DNA of 64,000 bases from CAVQWT01 sp963717705 (GCA_963717705.1 CAVQWT010000005.1:310001-374000), one strand, 5' to 3'; counted from the stretch's first letter, positions 16,724-25,988 are shown. Numbers and translations are program-made. Notes: a model not told the origin generated them from the sequence alone.

Positions 16724-17296
16724 TCAGTCCGGCGTGGGAAGCCGCGGCGGCCAGGCGTGCGCGGCACCGACGGCGGCGAGCCGCTGGACCACGGCGTGGC
16801 GGCCTTCGGCCTCGACGTGTCCCTGCTCGAATGCCGCCACGGCCAGCCCCGCGTCGGCGGCGAAGGCCAGCAGTTCCCCCGGGGCCAGCAGGAAGTCCGG
16901 ATTCGCCGGCCGGCCGTACACCTCGTTGCCTCGCGCAAACGTCTCGTAGAGCAGCACGCCCGCCGGCGCCAGCGCCGCCGCCAGCGGACCGAACAGCGGG
17001 CGGTGCAGGTAGTTGGCGACGACGATGGCGTCGAAGCGCTCGTCGCCCAGCGGCCAGGCGCCCGCCTCGAGATCGACCACGCGGGTCGACACGCCGCGGA
17101 CGCCGGCCAGCGCCGCGAGCGCCGACGCGTCGCGGTCGACCGCAGTCACGACCGCGCCGCGGGCGGCGAAGAACCGCGCGTGCCGGCCGCGCCCGCAGGC
17201 GAGATCGAGCAGCCGCGCCCCCGGCGCGATCAGCGGCGCGAAGCGGACGAACCAGGCGGAGGGCAAGGAATCGGCGTGCGAGCGGTCGGGGTGCAT
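16724..17296 (-). CDS. Class I SAM-dependent methyltransferase
   Basis: 190 aa from the ATG at 17296; the frame is open upstream but that part is Arg-rich and unlike protein. Motif I is LLDLACGRGRHARFF and the post-I acidic residue is in VTAVDRD, so this is a TehB-like small-molecule methyltransferase fold. The substrate cannot be told. It is co-directional with dapA. Confidence 0.82.
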   Translation of the reverse strand: MHPDRSHADSLPSAWFVRFAPLIAPGARLLDLACGRGRHARFFAARGAVVTAVDRDASALAALAGVRGVSTRVVDLEAGAWPLGDERFDAIVVANYLHRPLFGPLAAALAPAGVLLYETFARGNEVYGRPANPDFLLAPGELLAFAADAGLAVAAFEQGHVEAEGRHAVVQRLAAVGAAHAWPPRLPTPD

Positions 17297-17400
17297 CGGG
17301 GCGGCCCGGGACGAGGTTGCGCCGCGTTCGCACCGGCAGCGACGCCCGGTGCACAGGCGACGGGAGCCGGCGGCAGCGGCCGGCGGCAACAGCAGAAAGG

Positions 17401-17427
17401 AAAACGGCGCGGGAGTCCCCCGCGCCG
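17401..17427 (-). terminator. Terminator after the periplasmic repeat protein
   Basis: On the minus strand a perfect 9-bp stem (CGGCGCGGG / CCCGCGCCG, 17405-17427) with a 5-nt loop is followed by TTTTCCTTT. It closes the 17460-18050 gene and separates it from the methyltransferase. Confidence 0.75.
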
Positions 17428-17459
17428 CTTCGACGAACCTGGAGCCGGTCAGCCCGGCA

Positions 17460-18050
17460 TCACTTCTTCGGGCCGACCACTTCGACCACCAGCGCCTCGG
17501 TGTACTTGACCTCGACGCTGTCGCCGGCCTTGACGTCCTTCAGCAGCGCCGGGTTCTTGACCTTGATCGGCAGGTACTTGCCGCCGGGGCCTTCGAGCAC
17601 GACGACGTTCTTCGCCGTGTCGACCGACTGCACGTTGGCGACGATGACGGTCTGCTGCGCCGTGGCCATGCCGGGCTTGGCGCCGGCCGGGGCGGTCTGC
17701 GGCGGCAGCGTCGTGGTGACGGCGCTGCGTCCGCCCGAACCCTTCTTCAGCTCCAGCGCGACGGCTTCGGCGTGCTTGAGCACGAGCTCGTCGCCCGCCT
17801 TGACCTGCGCGAAGTTCTTGACCTCGGGGCCTACCTTCATCGTGGTGACTTTGCCGTCGGCGCCCTTCAGCGTGACGGTGCGGTTGGCCTGGTCAACGGC
17901 CTCGATCTTCGCGGTGATCGTGACGACGTCGCCGACCATCGCGGCGTCGACGGCCTTGGCGGTCGGAGCGGTCGCGGCGGTCTGGGCGGCGGCGGCGGCG
18001 GCGAACGCGAGGGCGCTCACGGCCAGGATGGACTTGATGGTATTCGACAT
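17460..18050 (-). CDS. Periplasmic protein with two tandem beta-type repeats, function unknown
   Basis: 196 aa. The signal peptide ends near AAAAAQ (residue 23). The mature part has two similar units of about 60 residues, each running valine-rich strand, VD(Q/T)A, VxL(K/E)G..GK, IKVKNP/MKVGPE, (Q/D)VKAGD and a closing (K/E)xxEA(V/L) strand. They are linked by a Pro/Ala-rich stretch. This looks like an internally duplicated OB-like or copper-tolerance-like small beta domain, but I do not recognise the function. An SD GGAG precedes the ATG. Confidence 0.85.
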   Translation of the reverse strand: MSNTIKSILAVSALAFAAAAAAQTAATAPTAKAVDAAMVGDVVTITAKIEAVDQANRTVTLKGADGKVTTMKVGPEVKNFAQVKAGDELVLKHAEAVALELKKGSGGRSAVTTTLPPQTAPAGAKPGMATAQQTVIVANVQSVDTAKNVVVLEGPGGKYLPIKVKNPALLKDVKAGDSVEVKYTEALVVEVVGPKK

Positions 18051-18113
18051 GTGTTTCTCCAATTGAATCGGCCGGGCCCGCCAACGCGGCGGACCCGAAA
18101 ACGCCAACCGACA

Positions 18114-18119
18114 AGTATA
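18114..18119 (-). promoter_or_regulatory. -10 element for the periplasmic repeat protein
   Basis: TATACT on the minus strand, about 64 nt before the ATG at 18050. It gives a leader of about 57 nt that includes an SD sequence. Confidence 0.5.
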
Positions 18120-18213
18120 CGCTATTCCGGACTGCGCGCCTGCGCCCGGTCCCAAGGACCGCGCATCGGCCGGGCGGCCGCCTGCATCCGCTCCCCGGCC
18201 GCGGGCGCCGGGG

Positions 18214-20805
18214 TCAGCCCTTGCTGAACGCGATCTCGCCGCCGACGGCGCCGACCTTCACCGTGTCGCCGGCGGCGTACTTGCCGCCGAGGATTTCCTT
18301 CGCCAGCGGATTCTCGATCTGCTGCTGGATCGCCCGCTTCAGCGGCCGCGCACCGTACACCGGGTCGAAGCCGGCCGCGGCGACCGCCTTCAGCGCGGGC
18401 TCGGACACCGACAGCCGGATCTCGAGCTTGGCCAGCCGCGCCTCGAGCGCCCGCATCTGGATGCGCGCGATGTCGGCGATCTGCCCCTCGCCCAGCGGAT
18501 GGAACACAACGATCTCGTCGATCCGGTTGACGAACTCGGGCCGGAAGCTGGCCTTGACCTCGGCCATCACGGCGAGCTTCACCATCGCCGGCTCGGCGCC
18601 CTCCTCGGTCAGCTGCTGGATCTTGTTCGAGCCCAGGTTCGACGTCATCACGATGACCGTGTTCTTGAAGTCCACGGTGCGGCCCTGGCCGTCGGTCATC
18701 CGGCCGTCGTCGAGGACCTGCAGCAGGACGTTGAAGACGTCCGGGTGCGCCTTCTCGACCTCGTCGAGCAGGATCACGCTGTACGGCTTGCGGCGGACCA
18801 GTTCGGTCAGGTGACCACCTTCCTCGTAGCCGACGTAGCCGGGCGGCGCGCCGATCAGCCGCGCGACCGAATGCCGTTCCTGGAACTCCGACATGTCGAT
18901 GCGGATGAGGTGCTGCTCCGAATCGAACAGGAATTCGGCCAGCGCCTTGCACAGCTCGGTCTTGCCGACGCCGGTCGGGCCGAGGAACAGGAACGAGCCG
19001 TACGGCCGGTTGGGGTCGGCGAGGCCGGAGCGCGAGCGGCGGATCGCGTCGGCGACCAGCCGCACCGCCTCGTCCTGGCCGACGACGCGCCGGTGCAGCG
19101 CGTCTTCCATGTGCAGCAACTTGTCGCGCTCGCCCTGCATCATCTTCGACACCGGGATGCCGGTCGCGCGCGAGACCACCTCGGCGATCTCCTCGGCGCC
19201 GACCTCGGTACGCAGCAGCTTCGGCTTCTTCGCCTCGAGCGTGTGCGTCTTGGCGTCGGCCTTCCCGAGCTGCGCCTCGAGCTGCGGCAGCTGGCCGTAC
19301 TGCAGCTCCGACACCGCCTGCCAGTCGCCGCGGCGCTTGGCCTCTTCCATCTGGAGCTTGATCCTGTCGATCGCCTCCTTGATGTGCTGCGTGCCGGCGA
19401 CGTTGGCCTTCTCCGCCTGCCACACCTCGTCGAGGTCGGCGTACTCGCGCTCGAGCCGGGCGATCTCCTCCTCGATCGCGGCGAGGCGCTTCTTCGACGC
19501 TTCGTCGGTTTCCTTCTTGACCGCCTCGCGCTCGATCTTGAGCTGGATCAGGCGGCGGTCGAGCTTGTCCATCGACTCGGGCTTGCTGTCGATCTCCATC
19601 TTGATCCGGGCGGCGGCCTCGTCGATGAGGTCGATCGCCTTGTCCGGCAGGAAGCGGTCGGTGATGTAGCGGTGCGACAGCTCGGCCGCGGCGACGATCG
19701 CCGGGTCGGTGATCTCGACGCCGTGGTGGATCTCGTAGCGCTCCTGCAGTCCGCGCAGGATCGCGATCGTCGACTCGACCGAGGGTTCGTCGACCAGCAC
19801 CTTCTGGAAGCGCCGCTCGAGCGCGGCGTCCTTCTCGACGTACTTGCGGTACTCGTCGAGCGTCGTGGCGCCGACGCAGTGCAGCTCGCCTCGGGCAAGC
19901 GCGGGCTTCAGCATGTTGCCGGCGTCCATCGCGCCCTCGGCCTTGCCGGCGCCGACCATGGTGTGCAGCTCGTCGATGAAGACGATGGTCTGGCCGGCAT
20001 CGGCGGCGATGTCCTTCAGCACCGACTTCAGCCGCTCCTCGAACTCGCCGCGGTACTTGGCGCCCGCGAGCATCGCCGCCATGTCGAGCGACAGCACGCG
20101 CTTGTTCTTGAGCGTCTCGGGCACCTCGCCGTTGATGATGCGCTGCGCCAGGCCCTCGACGATCGCCGTCTTGCCGACGCCGGGCTCGCCGATCAACACC
20201 GGGTTGTTCTTGGTGCGGCGCTGCAGGATCTGAATGGTGCGGCGGATCTCGTCGTCGCGGCCGATGACCGGGTCGAGCTTGCCGTCGCGGGCGCGCTCGG
20301 TGAGGTCGATGGTGTACTTCTTCAGCGCCTCGCGCTGCCCTTCGGCCTCCTGCGTGTCGACGCCGGCCCCGCCGCGCACGGTGTCGATCGCGGCCTCGAG
20401 CGCCTTGCGGTCGAGGCCGTGCTCGCGGGCGAGGCGCCCGGTGTCGGACTTGTCGCCGGCGAGCGCCAGCAGGAATAGCTCCGACGCGATGAACTGGTCG
20501 CCGCGCTTGGTCGCTTCCTTGTCGGTCAGGTTGAGGAGGCTGTTGAGATCGCGCGACACGCCGATCTCGCCGCCGACCCCTTCGACCTTGGGCAGCCGGC
20601 CGATCGCGGCCTTGAGTGCGGCCGACAGCCGCGGCACCGCGACGCCGGCCCGCGCGAGCAGCGACGACGTGCCGCCGTCCTCCTGCGCGAGCAGCGCGGC
20701 GAGCATGTGCTGCGGCTCGATGAATCCATTGTCGTTGCCCAGCGCGAGGCTTTGCGCGTCGGCAAAGGCCTGCTGGAACTTGGTGGTCAGCTTGTCGAAG
20801 CGCAT
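18214..20805 (-). CDS. clpB: ATP-dependent disaggregase ClpB
   Basis: 863 aa, normal for ClpB. Hexameric AAA+ chaperone that works with DnaK to rescue aggregated proteins. In order: N domain, NBD1 with Walker A GEPGVGKT near residue 205, the coiled-coil M domain (about 410-530, Glu/Lys/Arg-rich), NBD2 with Walker A GPTGVGKT near 605, and the C-terminal domain. The start MRFDKLTTKFQQ matches E. coli and has a strong SD (GGAGGGGG). It is driven by the heat-shock promoter at 20839-20866. Confidence 0.97.
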   Translation of the reverse strand: MRFDKLTTKFQQAFADAQSLALGNDNGFIEPQHMLAALLAQEDGGTSSLLARAGVAVPRLSAALKAAIGRLPKVEGVGGEIGVSRDLNSLLNLTDKEATKRGDQFIASELFLLALAGDKSDTGRLAREHGLDRKALEAAIDTVRGGAGVDTQEAEGQREALKKYTIDLTERARDGKLDPVIGRDDEIRRTIQILQRRTKNNPVLIGEPGVGKTAIVEGLAQRIINGEVPETLKNKRVLSLDMAAMLAGAKYRGEFEERLKSVLKDIAADAGQTIVFIDELHTMVGAGKAEGAMDAGNMLKPALARGELHCVGATTLDEYRKYVEKDAALERRFQKVLVDEPSVESTIAILRGLQERYEIHHGVEITDPAIVAAAELSHRYITDRFLPDKAIDLIDEAAARIKMEIDSKPESMDKLDRRLIQLKIEREAVKKETDEASKKRLAAIEEEIARLEREYADLDEVWQAEKANVAGTQHIKEAIDRIKLQMEEAKRRGDWQAVSELQYGQLPQLEAQLGKADAKTHTLEAKKPKLLRTEVGAEEIAEVVSRATGIPVSKMMQGERDKLLHMEDALHRRVVGQDEAVRLVADAIRRSRSGLADPNRPYGSFLFLGPTGVGKTELCKALAEFLFDSEQHLIRIDMSEFQERHSVARLIGAPPGYVGYEEGGHLTELVRRKPYSVILLDEVEKAHPDVFNVLLQVLDDGRMTDGQGRTVDFKNTVIVMTSNLGSNKIQQLTEEGAEPAMVKLAVMAEVKASFRPEFVNRIDEIVVFHPLGEGQIADIARIQMRALEARLAKLEIRLSVSEPALKAVAAAGFDPVYGARPLKRAIQQQIENPLAKEILGGKYAAGDTVKVGAVGGEIAFSKG

Positions 20806-20838
20806 GGAACGCCCCCTCCGGGATCTGGTCTGCTTCGA

Positions 20839-20866
20839 AGATGGGGGGAAACCGGGGCGATTCAAG
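20839..20866 (-). promoter_or_regulatory. Heat-shock (sigma-32) promoter of clpB
   Basis: On the minus strand CTTGAA (20861-20866), a 14-bp spacer and CCCCATCT (20839-20846) match the sigma-32 consensus almost base for base. The predicted start is about 27 nt before the clpB ATG. No sigma-70 promoter is obvious, so clpB is probably controlled mainly by RpoH. Confidence 0.85.
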
Positions 20867-21023
20867 GCGCGGGCGGCCGCGAGCGGAGCCCCGGGCTAGA
20901 ATGCTCCCGCCGGGCCAGCCGGAGCGCGCGCATCCGGCCCGCGCTTGGCGGATGGGCCGCCGCCCGCTGGGCCCGGCCCGGTGACTCCGGCCACCGAACC
21001 CGCGCCCACCGACCGCCCCCGCG

Positions 21024-21305
21024 ATGCCCGACGCCGCCCCCACGCCGCCCACACCCCCCGCGCCGACCTACGCGCCGACCCCCGCCCCGCCCCCCGCGCC
21101 GACGCCGGCGCCCGCGACGTTCCTGCAGGTCTGCGGCGCGGTGTTCTGGAGCTTCTTCGGCGTCCGCAAGGGCCGCGCGATGGCGCAGGATGCGGTGACG
21201 ATCAAGCCGCTGCACGTCGTCGTCGTCGGCTTGCTCGCCGGCGCGGCGTTCATCGCCACGCTGCTCGTCATCGTGCGGCTGGTGATCCGCAGCGCAGGCG
21301 CCTGA
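21024..21305 (+). CDS. Small membrane protein, DUF2970 family
   Basis: 93 aa. A Pro/Ala-rich N-terminus of about 30 residues precedes the family core: FWSFFGVRKG, a polar stretch, then one membrane helix (about 68-88). This pattern is typical of DUF2970 in beta- and gammaproteobacteria; the function is unknown. TAGAAT at 20897-20902 may be its -10. It is divergent from clpB. Confidence 0.8.
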   Translation: MPDAAPTPPTPPAPTYAPTPAPPPAPTPAPATFLQVCGAVFWSFFGVRKGRAMAQDAVTIKPLHVVVVGLLAGAAFIATLLVIVRLVIRSAGA

Positions 21306-21333
21306 CGCCGCGCCGGCCGGGTCCCGCCGCGGA

Positions 21334-22590
21334 TCAGCCGCGCATCACCTCGGCCAGGCCGCCGGCCGCGGCCGCCAGCTCGGCGCCGGTCGACAGCACG
21401 TCGGGGCAGAGCCTCAGCCAATCGCCCCGTGCGTCGCAGACGACCCCGCGTGCGCTGGCGGCGTCGGCAAGCGCCACCGCCCGCGGATCGCGGACCACGA
21501 CGAACGCGCCGCGGTCCTCGGTGCCCCCCAGCGCGGCGATGCCGTGCGCGGCAAGGCAGTCGACGAGTTCGCGTTGCCGTGCGAGCGAATGCGCGCGCAG
21601 CCGCTCGACGCCGACCGACTGCACGAACAGCTGGCCGGCCCGCGCCTGGTAGAACGGCAGCACCGGCGGAGTCGACTCCAGCCAGCCGTCGCCGCCGGCG
21701 GCAAAGACCGGCGGATCCGGCCGCGCATAGCTGAACGGCGCGTCCTTGGCGAACCAGCCGGTGTCGAGGGTGCGCAGCCCCGAGTCCAGATGCCGCGGAT
21801 GCACGTACAGGAAGCACGCGCCCGGGCCGCCGCGCAGGTACTTGTAGCAGCCCCCGACGACGAAATCGACGCCGGTGTCGGCGTGCTCCTGCGGCACCAC
21901 GCCCAGCGAATGGTAGACGTCGACCAGCACCCGCGCGTCCTGCGCGTGCGCGGCGGCGACGATGTCCCCCAGGCCGTCGAGGCGCTGACCGGTGGTGAAG
22001 ACGACCTCGGACACGACGACGAGGTCGCAGCCGGCACCCACCGCGGCGAGCAGGTCCGCGGTGTCGAAGCGGCCGTCGGCGCGCGGTTCGACCAGCGCCA
22101 GCGCGATGCGTCCGCGCCGCGCGTACTCGCGCAGCACGACGTCGAGCGAATCGAACTCGCCGCGGGTGGCGACGACCCGCGGCGTGCCGTCGCTGCTGTT
22201 GAGCACCGCGCGCAGGCCCTGTGCCGCGCTGGTCCTGGGCACGACGCTGTCGGCGCGCGGCACGCCCAGGAGCCCCGCGAGCCGCGCCCGATAGGCACGC
22301 ATCTCCGCCTCCCAGGCGTCCCAGGCGCCGCCCATCGCGGCGTACCAGTGCGCGAGGCCTTCCGCCACGTCGTCGGCGGTCGCGTCCAGCGGCCGGCCGA
22401 GCGAGTGGTTGGCGAGGTAGATTCGCCCGGCGTACGCCTTTCGATGGCGCGAGAACAGCGGCGCGACGTGGGCGGCGATCGCGGCGTCGGAGAGGTCCCG
22501 GCCGGACAACGCGGCAAGCGCGTGCTCGACCGGGTGCGACGCGGATGCGCGCGCAGCGGCGGGACGCGACTTGGACGGGCGGGTGGGCAT
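21334..22590 (-). CDS. Kynureninase-like PLP-dependent enzyme (aminotransferase class V fold)
   Basis: 418 aa from the ATG at 22590 (a TTG at 22608 is the alternative). Fold type I PLP enzyme: NHSLGRP near the N-terminus resembles the NSLG of kynureninase, DVYHSLG carries the PLP-pairing Asp, and the Schiff-base Lys is in GGCYKYLRGGPGA, close to the CGYKYLNGGPGAP motif of kynureninase. It lies 109 nt after kynA on the same strand, which supports cleavage of kynurenine to anthranilate. Sequence similarity alone leaves other class V activities possible. Confidence 0.72.
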   Translation of the reverse strand: MPTRPSKSRPAAARASASHPVEHALAALSGRDLSDAAIAAHVAPLFSRHRKAYAGRIYLANHSLGRPLDATADDVAEGLAHWYAAMGGAWDAWEAEMRAYRARLAGLLGVPRADSVVPRTSAAQGLRAVLNSSDGTPRVVATRGEFDSLDVVLREYARRGRIALALVEPRADGRFDTADLLAAVGAGCDLVVVSEVVFTTGQRLDGLGDIVAAAHAQDARVLVDVYHSLGVVPQEHADTGVDFVVGGCYKYLRGGPGACFLYVHPRHLDSGLRTLDTGWFAKDAPFSYARPDPPVFAAGGDGWLESTPPVLPFYQARAGQLFVQSVGVERLRAHSLARQRELVDCLAAHGIAALGGTEDRGAFVVVRDPRAVALADAASARGVVCDARGDWLRLCPDVLSTGAELAAAAGGLAEVMRG

Positions 22591-22699
22591 CGGGGCGGGT
22601 GGTGGCAAAAGCGCGGCAAAGGCGCGGCAAAGATGCGGCGACGCGGCGCCGGCGGGACCGCCCGCCGCGCCATCGCACAGCGCATTGTAGTCGGCCCCG

Positions 22700-23557
22700 C
22701 TAGCGCGCGCCGATCTCGGTGCGCACGTCGATCAGCTCAGGGAAGAACCGCAGCTCGAGTGCCTGCTTCAGGAACCCGACGCCGGTCGAGCCGCCGGTGC
22801 CGCGCTTGTGCCCGATGATGCGCTCGACGGTCTTCATGTGGCGGAAGCGCCAGAGCTGGAACGCTTCCTCGACGTCGACCAGCTTCTCGCACATGTCGTA
22901 GGCGTCCCACCACCGGCGCGGATCGCCGTAGATCGTCCTGAACACCGGCACCAGGTCGGGATTGCGTGCATACGGCTGCGACCAGTCGCGCTCGATGCAC
23001 TCTGCGGGCACCGGCAGCCCGCGACCGGCGAGATGGCGCAGGAACTCGTCGTACAGCGACGGCGCGCGCAGCAGGGCCTCGAGCTGTCCATGGGTGGCGG
23101 GATCGTAGCGGAAGACGTCGAGCATCCGCGCCTGCTTGTTGCCGAGCAGGAACTCGATGGCGCGGTACTGCGCGGACTGGAACCCCGACGACGTGCCCAG
23201 CGCCGGCCGGAACGCCTCGTACTCCGAGGGCGTCAGCGTCTCCAGCACCGCCCACATCTCGAACAGCTGCTTCTGGATCAGCTTGACCCGCGCGAGGATC
23301 TTGAAGTTCGCGCCGAGCTCGCCGCTCTGCACGCAGGCGATGGCGGCCTTGAGCTCGTGGATCATCAGCTTCATCCACAGCTCCGACACCTGGTGCTGGA
23401 CGATGAACAGCATCTCGTCGTGCCCGGCCGGGCTGGTCGCGTCGCCCGACAGCGGCCGCTGCGCGTCGAGCAGGCGGTCGAGGTGCAGGTAACCGGCATA
23501 GCTCAGCCGGTCGGTGAGGTCGGTGACGATGCCGGGTTCGAGCGCGCGGGAGGTCAT
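22700..23557 (-). CDS. kynA: Tryptophan 2,3-dioxygenase
   Basis: 285 aa. Haem enzyme that opens the indole ring of tryptophan to N-formylkynurenine. Seen: the distal-site block FIVQHQVSELWMKL, and the proximal-haem region with RHMKTVERIIGHKRGTGGS. The start at 23557 gives the usual length. Upstream gene of the kyn pair; the formamidase kynB is absent from the window. Confidence 0.95.
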   Translation of the reverse strand: MTSRALEPGIVTDLTDRLSYAGYLHLDRLLDAQRPLSGDATSPAGHDEMLFIVQHQVSELWMKLMIHELKAAIACVQSGELGANFKILARVKLIQKQLFEMWAVLETLTPSEYEAFRPALGTSSGFQSAQYRAIEFLLGNKQARMLDVFRYDPATHGQLEALLRAPSLYDEFLRHLAGRGLPVPAECIERDWSQPYARNPDLVPVFRTIYGDPRRWWDAYDMCEKLVDVEEAFQLWRFRHMKTVERIIGHKRGTGGSTGVGFLKQALELRFFPELIDVRTEIGAR

Positions 23558-23686
23558 GGCGGCGAGGTCCGTGAGCAGGGGTCGGGCGAGTATACGGCCC
23601 GCCCCATCCGTCGTCGCCGATCGCCGTCCGGGCGGCGCGGTCGTCGTTTCGTCGCCGCGGGCCGGCGGCCGGCGCGCAGGCTCTGC

Positions 23687-23692
23687 TACCAT
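23687..23692 (+). promoter_or_regulatory. -10-like element of the hydrolase/ABC operon
   Basis: TACCAT lies 8 nt before the ATG at 23701, again with leaderless-type spacing and no SD. Confidence 0.4.
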
Positions 23693-23700
23693 CCGCCGCC

Positions 23701-25248
23701 ATGACCGAGTTCGGCCTTCGACCGCAGTACGCGCCGCGCCGCCCCCCGCGCTCCAGCGGGCGGACCGGCCGGCTGTCCGCGTGGCGCGCGGCGGCCGTGG
23801 CCGTCGCGCTGGCGGCGAGCGTCGCCGGCTGCGGCGACGGCGCGGGCCCGAAGCGCACGCTGCTGCTGTCCGAGTGCCGGCTGCCCAGGCTGCCGATGGC
23901 GGCACAGTGCGGCGAGGTCGAGGTGCCGGAGGATCGGGCCCGGCCGGACGGACGGCGCATCCGGATCTTCGTCGCCGTGCTGCCGGCCAACACGCTGACG
24001 CCGAAGCGCGACCCGCTGTTCATCCTGGCCGGCGGGCCGGGCCAGGCGGCGTCGCACCTCGGCCCGTTCGCCGCGCTGCTCAACCGCGTGCGCAAGGACC
24101 GCGACATCGTCCTCGTCGACCAGCGCGGGACCGGCCGCAGCTCGCCGCTCACCTGCGCCGCGTTCAAGTTCGACGAAGGCGACATCGAGGCCGCGCTGGA
24201 ACTCGACCCGGTGCCCCGCGCGAAGGCCTGCGCCGCCGAACTCGCTGCACAGGGCGTCGACGCCGGCCAGTACACCACCGCCGCGTGGATCGCCGACCTC
24301 GACGCCGTGCGCGCCGCGCTCGGCTTCGACCGCATCAACCTCTGGGGCGGCTCGTACGGAACCCGCGCGGCGATGGAGTACGCCCGGCGCCACCCCGATC
24401 GCGTGCGCAGCCTCGTGCTCGACGGCGTCGCGCCGCCGGACATGCGGATCTCGCTGGAGATCTGGCCGACGCGCGACGCGGTGCTCGACGGCGTGATCGC
24501 CGCGTGCAGGGCGTCCGCCGCCTGCCGCGAGGCGCACCCGGACCTCGCCGCCGACCTCGCCGCGCTCGAGACCCGGCTCGGCGCGGGCGTCGACGTCGAG
24601 CTCGCCGACCCGCGCACCGGCGAGACCCGCACGCAGAAACTCCGCTTCGACCACGTCGTCGGGGCGCTGCAGCCGCTGACCTACCTGCCCGAGCTGCAGG
24701 CGCTGATCCCGGAAATCGTCGGCCGCGCCGCGGGCGGCGACTTCGGTCCGCTGTACGCCGCCGCGTCGCTGGTGACCGCCGACCTCACCGACCAGATCAA
24801 CGCCGCGCTCCACTACTCGGTGACCTGCGCCGAGGACGTCCCGCGCATCGCGCCGGGCGAGGCCGCGACGGCGCTGGCGCGAGTGCGCACGCGCGAGCTC
24901 GCCCAGCGGCTGCTCGCCGTGTGCACGGTCTGGCCGAAGGGCACCCAGCCTGCCGACGCGACCACGCCGTTCGGGTCCGACATCCCGGCGCTGATCCTGT
25001 CGGGCGGCCTCGACCCGGTCACGCCGGCCGCCAACGGCGCGCGCGTGGCGAAGACGCTGCCGAACAGCCGGCACGTCGTCGCCAGCGGCTACGCCCACAT
25101 CGTGTCGCCGCACGCCTGCGCGCCGCAGCTCATCGCCACGTTCATCGACCGCCCCGATTTCAGCACGCTGCCGCAGGACTGCGTCGACTATTTCGCGCAG
25201 AGCACGCGCCCGCCCCTGTGGCCGGGCCGGATGGGAGCGGCGCCGTGA
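23701..25248 (+). CDS. Secreted lipoprotein alpha/beta hydrolase (tripeptidyl-aminopeptidase-like)
   Basis: 515 aa. The signal peptide ends in the lipobox VAGC. The alpha/beta-hydrolase fold shows the oxyanion block LAGGPGQ, the nucleophile Ser218 in GGSYGTR, a late Asp in GLDPVTPA and a His in GYAHIVSPH. The C-terminal TAP-like domain is typical of proline iminopeptidase and SlpD/E-like peptidases. It overlaps the ATP-binding gene as GTGA, so hydrolase and exporter are translationally linked. Confidence 0.85.
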   Translation: MTEFGLRPQYAPRRPPRSSGRTGRLSAWRAAAVAVALAASVAGCGDGAGPKRTLLLSECRLPRLPMAAQCGEVEVPEDRARPDGRRIRIFVAVLPANTLTPKRDPLFILAGGPGQAASHLGPFAALLNRVRKDRDIVLVDQRGTGRSSPLTCAAFKFDEGDIEAALELDPVPRAKACAAELAAQGVDAGQYTTAAWIADLDAVRAALGFDRINLWGGSYGTRAAMEYARRHPDRVRSLVLDGVAPPDMRISLEIWPTRDAVLDGVIAACRASAACREAHPDLAADLAALETRLGAGVDVELADPRTGETRTQKLRFDHVVGALQPLTYLPELQALIPEIVGRAAGGDFGPLYAAASLVTADLTDQINAALHYSVTCAEDVPRIAPGEAATALARVRTRELAQRLLAVCTVWPKGTQPADATTPFGSDIPALILSGGLDPVTPAANGARVAKTLPNSRHVVASGYAHIVSPHACAPQLIATFIDRPDFSTLPQDCVDYFAQSTRPPLWPGRMGAAP

Positions 25249-25988
25249 TCGCCGTCGACGGACTGGTCAAGCACTTCGGCCGCAGGCATGAGGTCAGGGC
25301 CGTCGACGGCGTCTCGTTCGCCGCGCCGGACGGCGCGATCACCGGCCTGCTCGGGCCGAACGGCGCCGGCAAGACGACGGTGCTGCGGATGCTCGCGACG
25401 CTGGTGGTGCCGGACGCCGGACAGGCGAGTGTCGGCGGCGCCGACGTGGTGCGCGAGCGCGCCGCGGTCCGCCGCTCGATCGGCGTGCTGTCCGACGCGC
25501 GCGGGATGTATCCGCGCCTGACCGCCCGCGAGAACATCCGTTACTACGGCAAGCTGCACGGCATGGGCGGCGTTGCGCTCGACGCACGCATCGATGCGCT
25601 GCTCGACACCCTGGGCATCGCCGCCATCGCCGACCGCCGCACGCAGGGCTTTTCGCAGGGCGAGAAGATGAAGACCGCGATCGCCCGCGCGCTGGTCCAC
25701 GATCCGCACACCATCCTGCTGGACGAGCCGACCAACGGCCTCGACATCATGAGCGTGCGCGCGCTGCGCGAGTTCCTCCGCGCACTGCGCGGCGAAGGGA
25801 AGTGCCTGCTGTTCAGCTCGCACGTGATGCAGGAGGTGTCGGCGCTGTGCGACCGGATCGTGATCCTCGGCGCGGGGCGCGTCGTCGCCGAGGGCACCGC
25901 GGCGGAGCTCGTCGCCCGCTCGGGCGCCTCGACGCTCGAGGACGCCTTCGTCACGCTGCTCGGCTCGGGAGAAGGCCTTGCAGCATAA
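25245..25988 (+). CDS. ABC transporter ATP-binding protein, NatA type
   Basis: 247 aa, GTG start overlapping the previous stop. Walker A GPNGAGKTT, signature FSQGEKMK (a SQGE variant of LSGGQ common in NatA/CcmA-like proteins), Walker B ILLDEPTNGLD and H-loop SSHVMQE. With the downstream permease it forms a NatAB-like exporter. E. coli and Bacillus relatives export Na+ or drugs; the substrate here is unknown. Confidence 0.9.
   Translation: MIAVDGLVKHFGRRHEVRAVDGVSFAAPDGAITGLLGPNGAGKTTVLRMLATLVVPDAGQASVGGADVVRERAAVRRSIGVLSDARGMYPRLTARENIRYYGKLHGMGGVALDARIDALLDTLGIAAIADRRTQGFSQGEKMKTAIARALVHDPHTILLDEPTNGLDIMSVRALREFLRALRGEGKCLLFSSHVMQEVSALCDRIVILGAGRVVAEGTAAELVARSGASTLEDAFVTLLGSGEGLAA

Noticed and set aside
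18121..18213. GC-rich inverted repeats after clpB as a terminator
   Set aside because: Stems are short or broken and no T-run follows on the minus strand.
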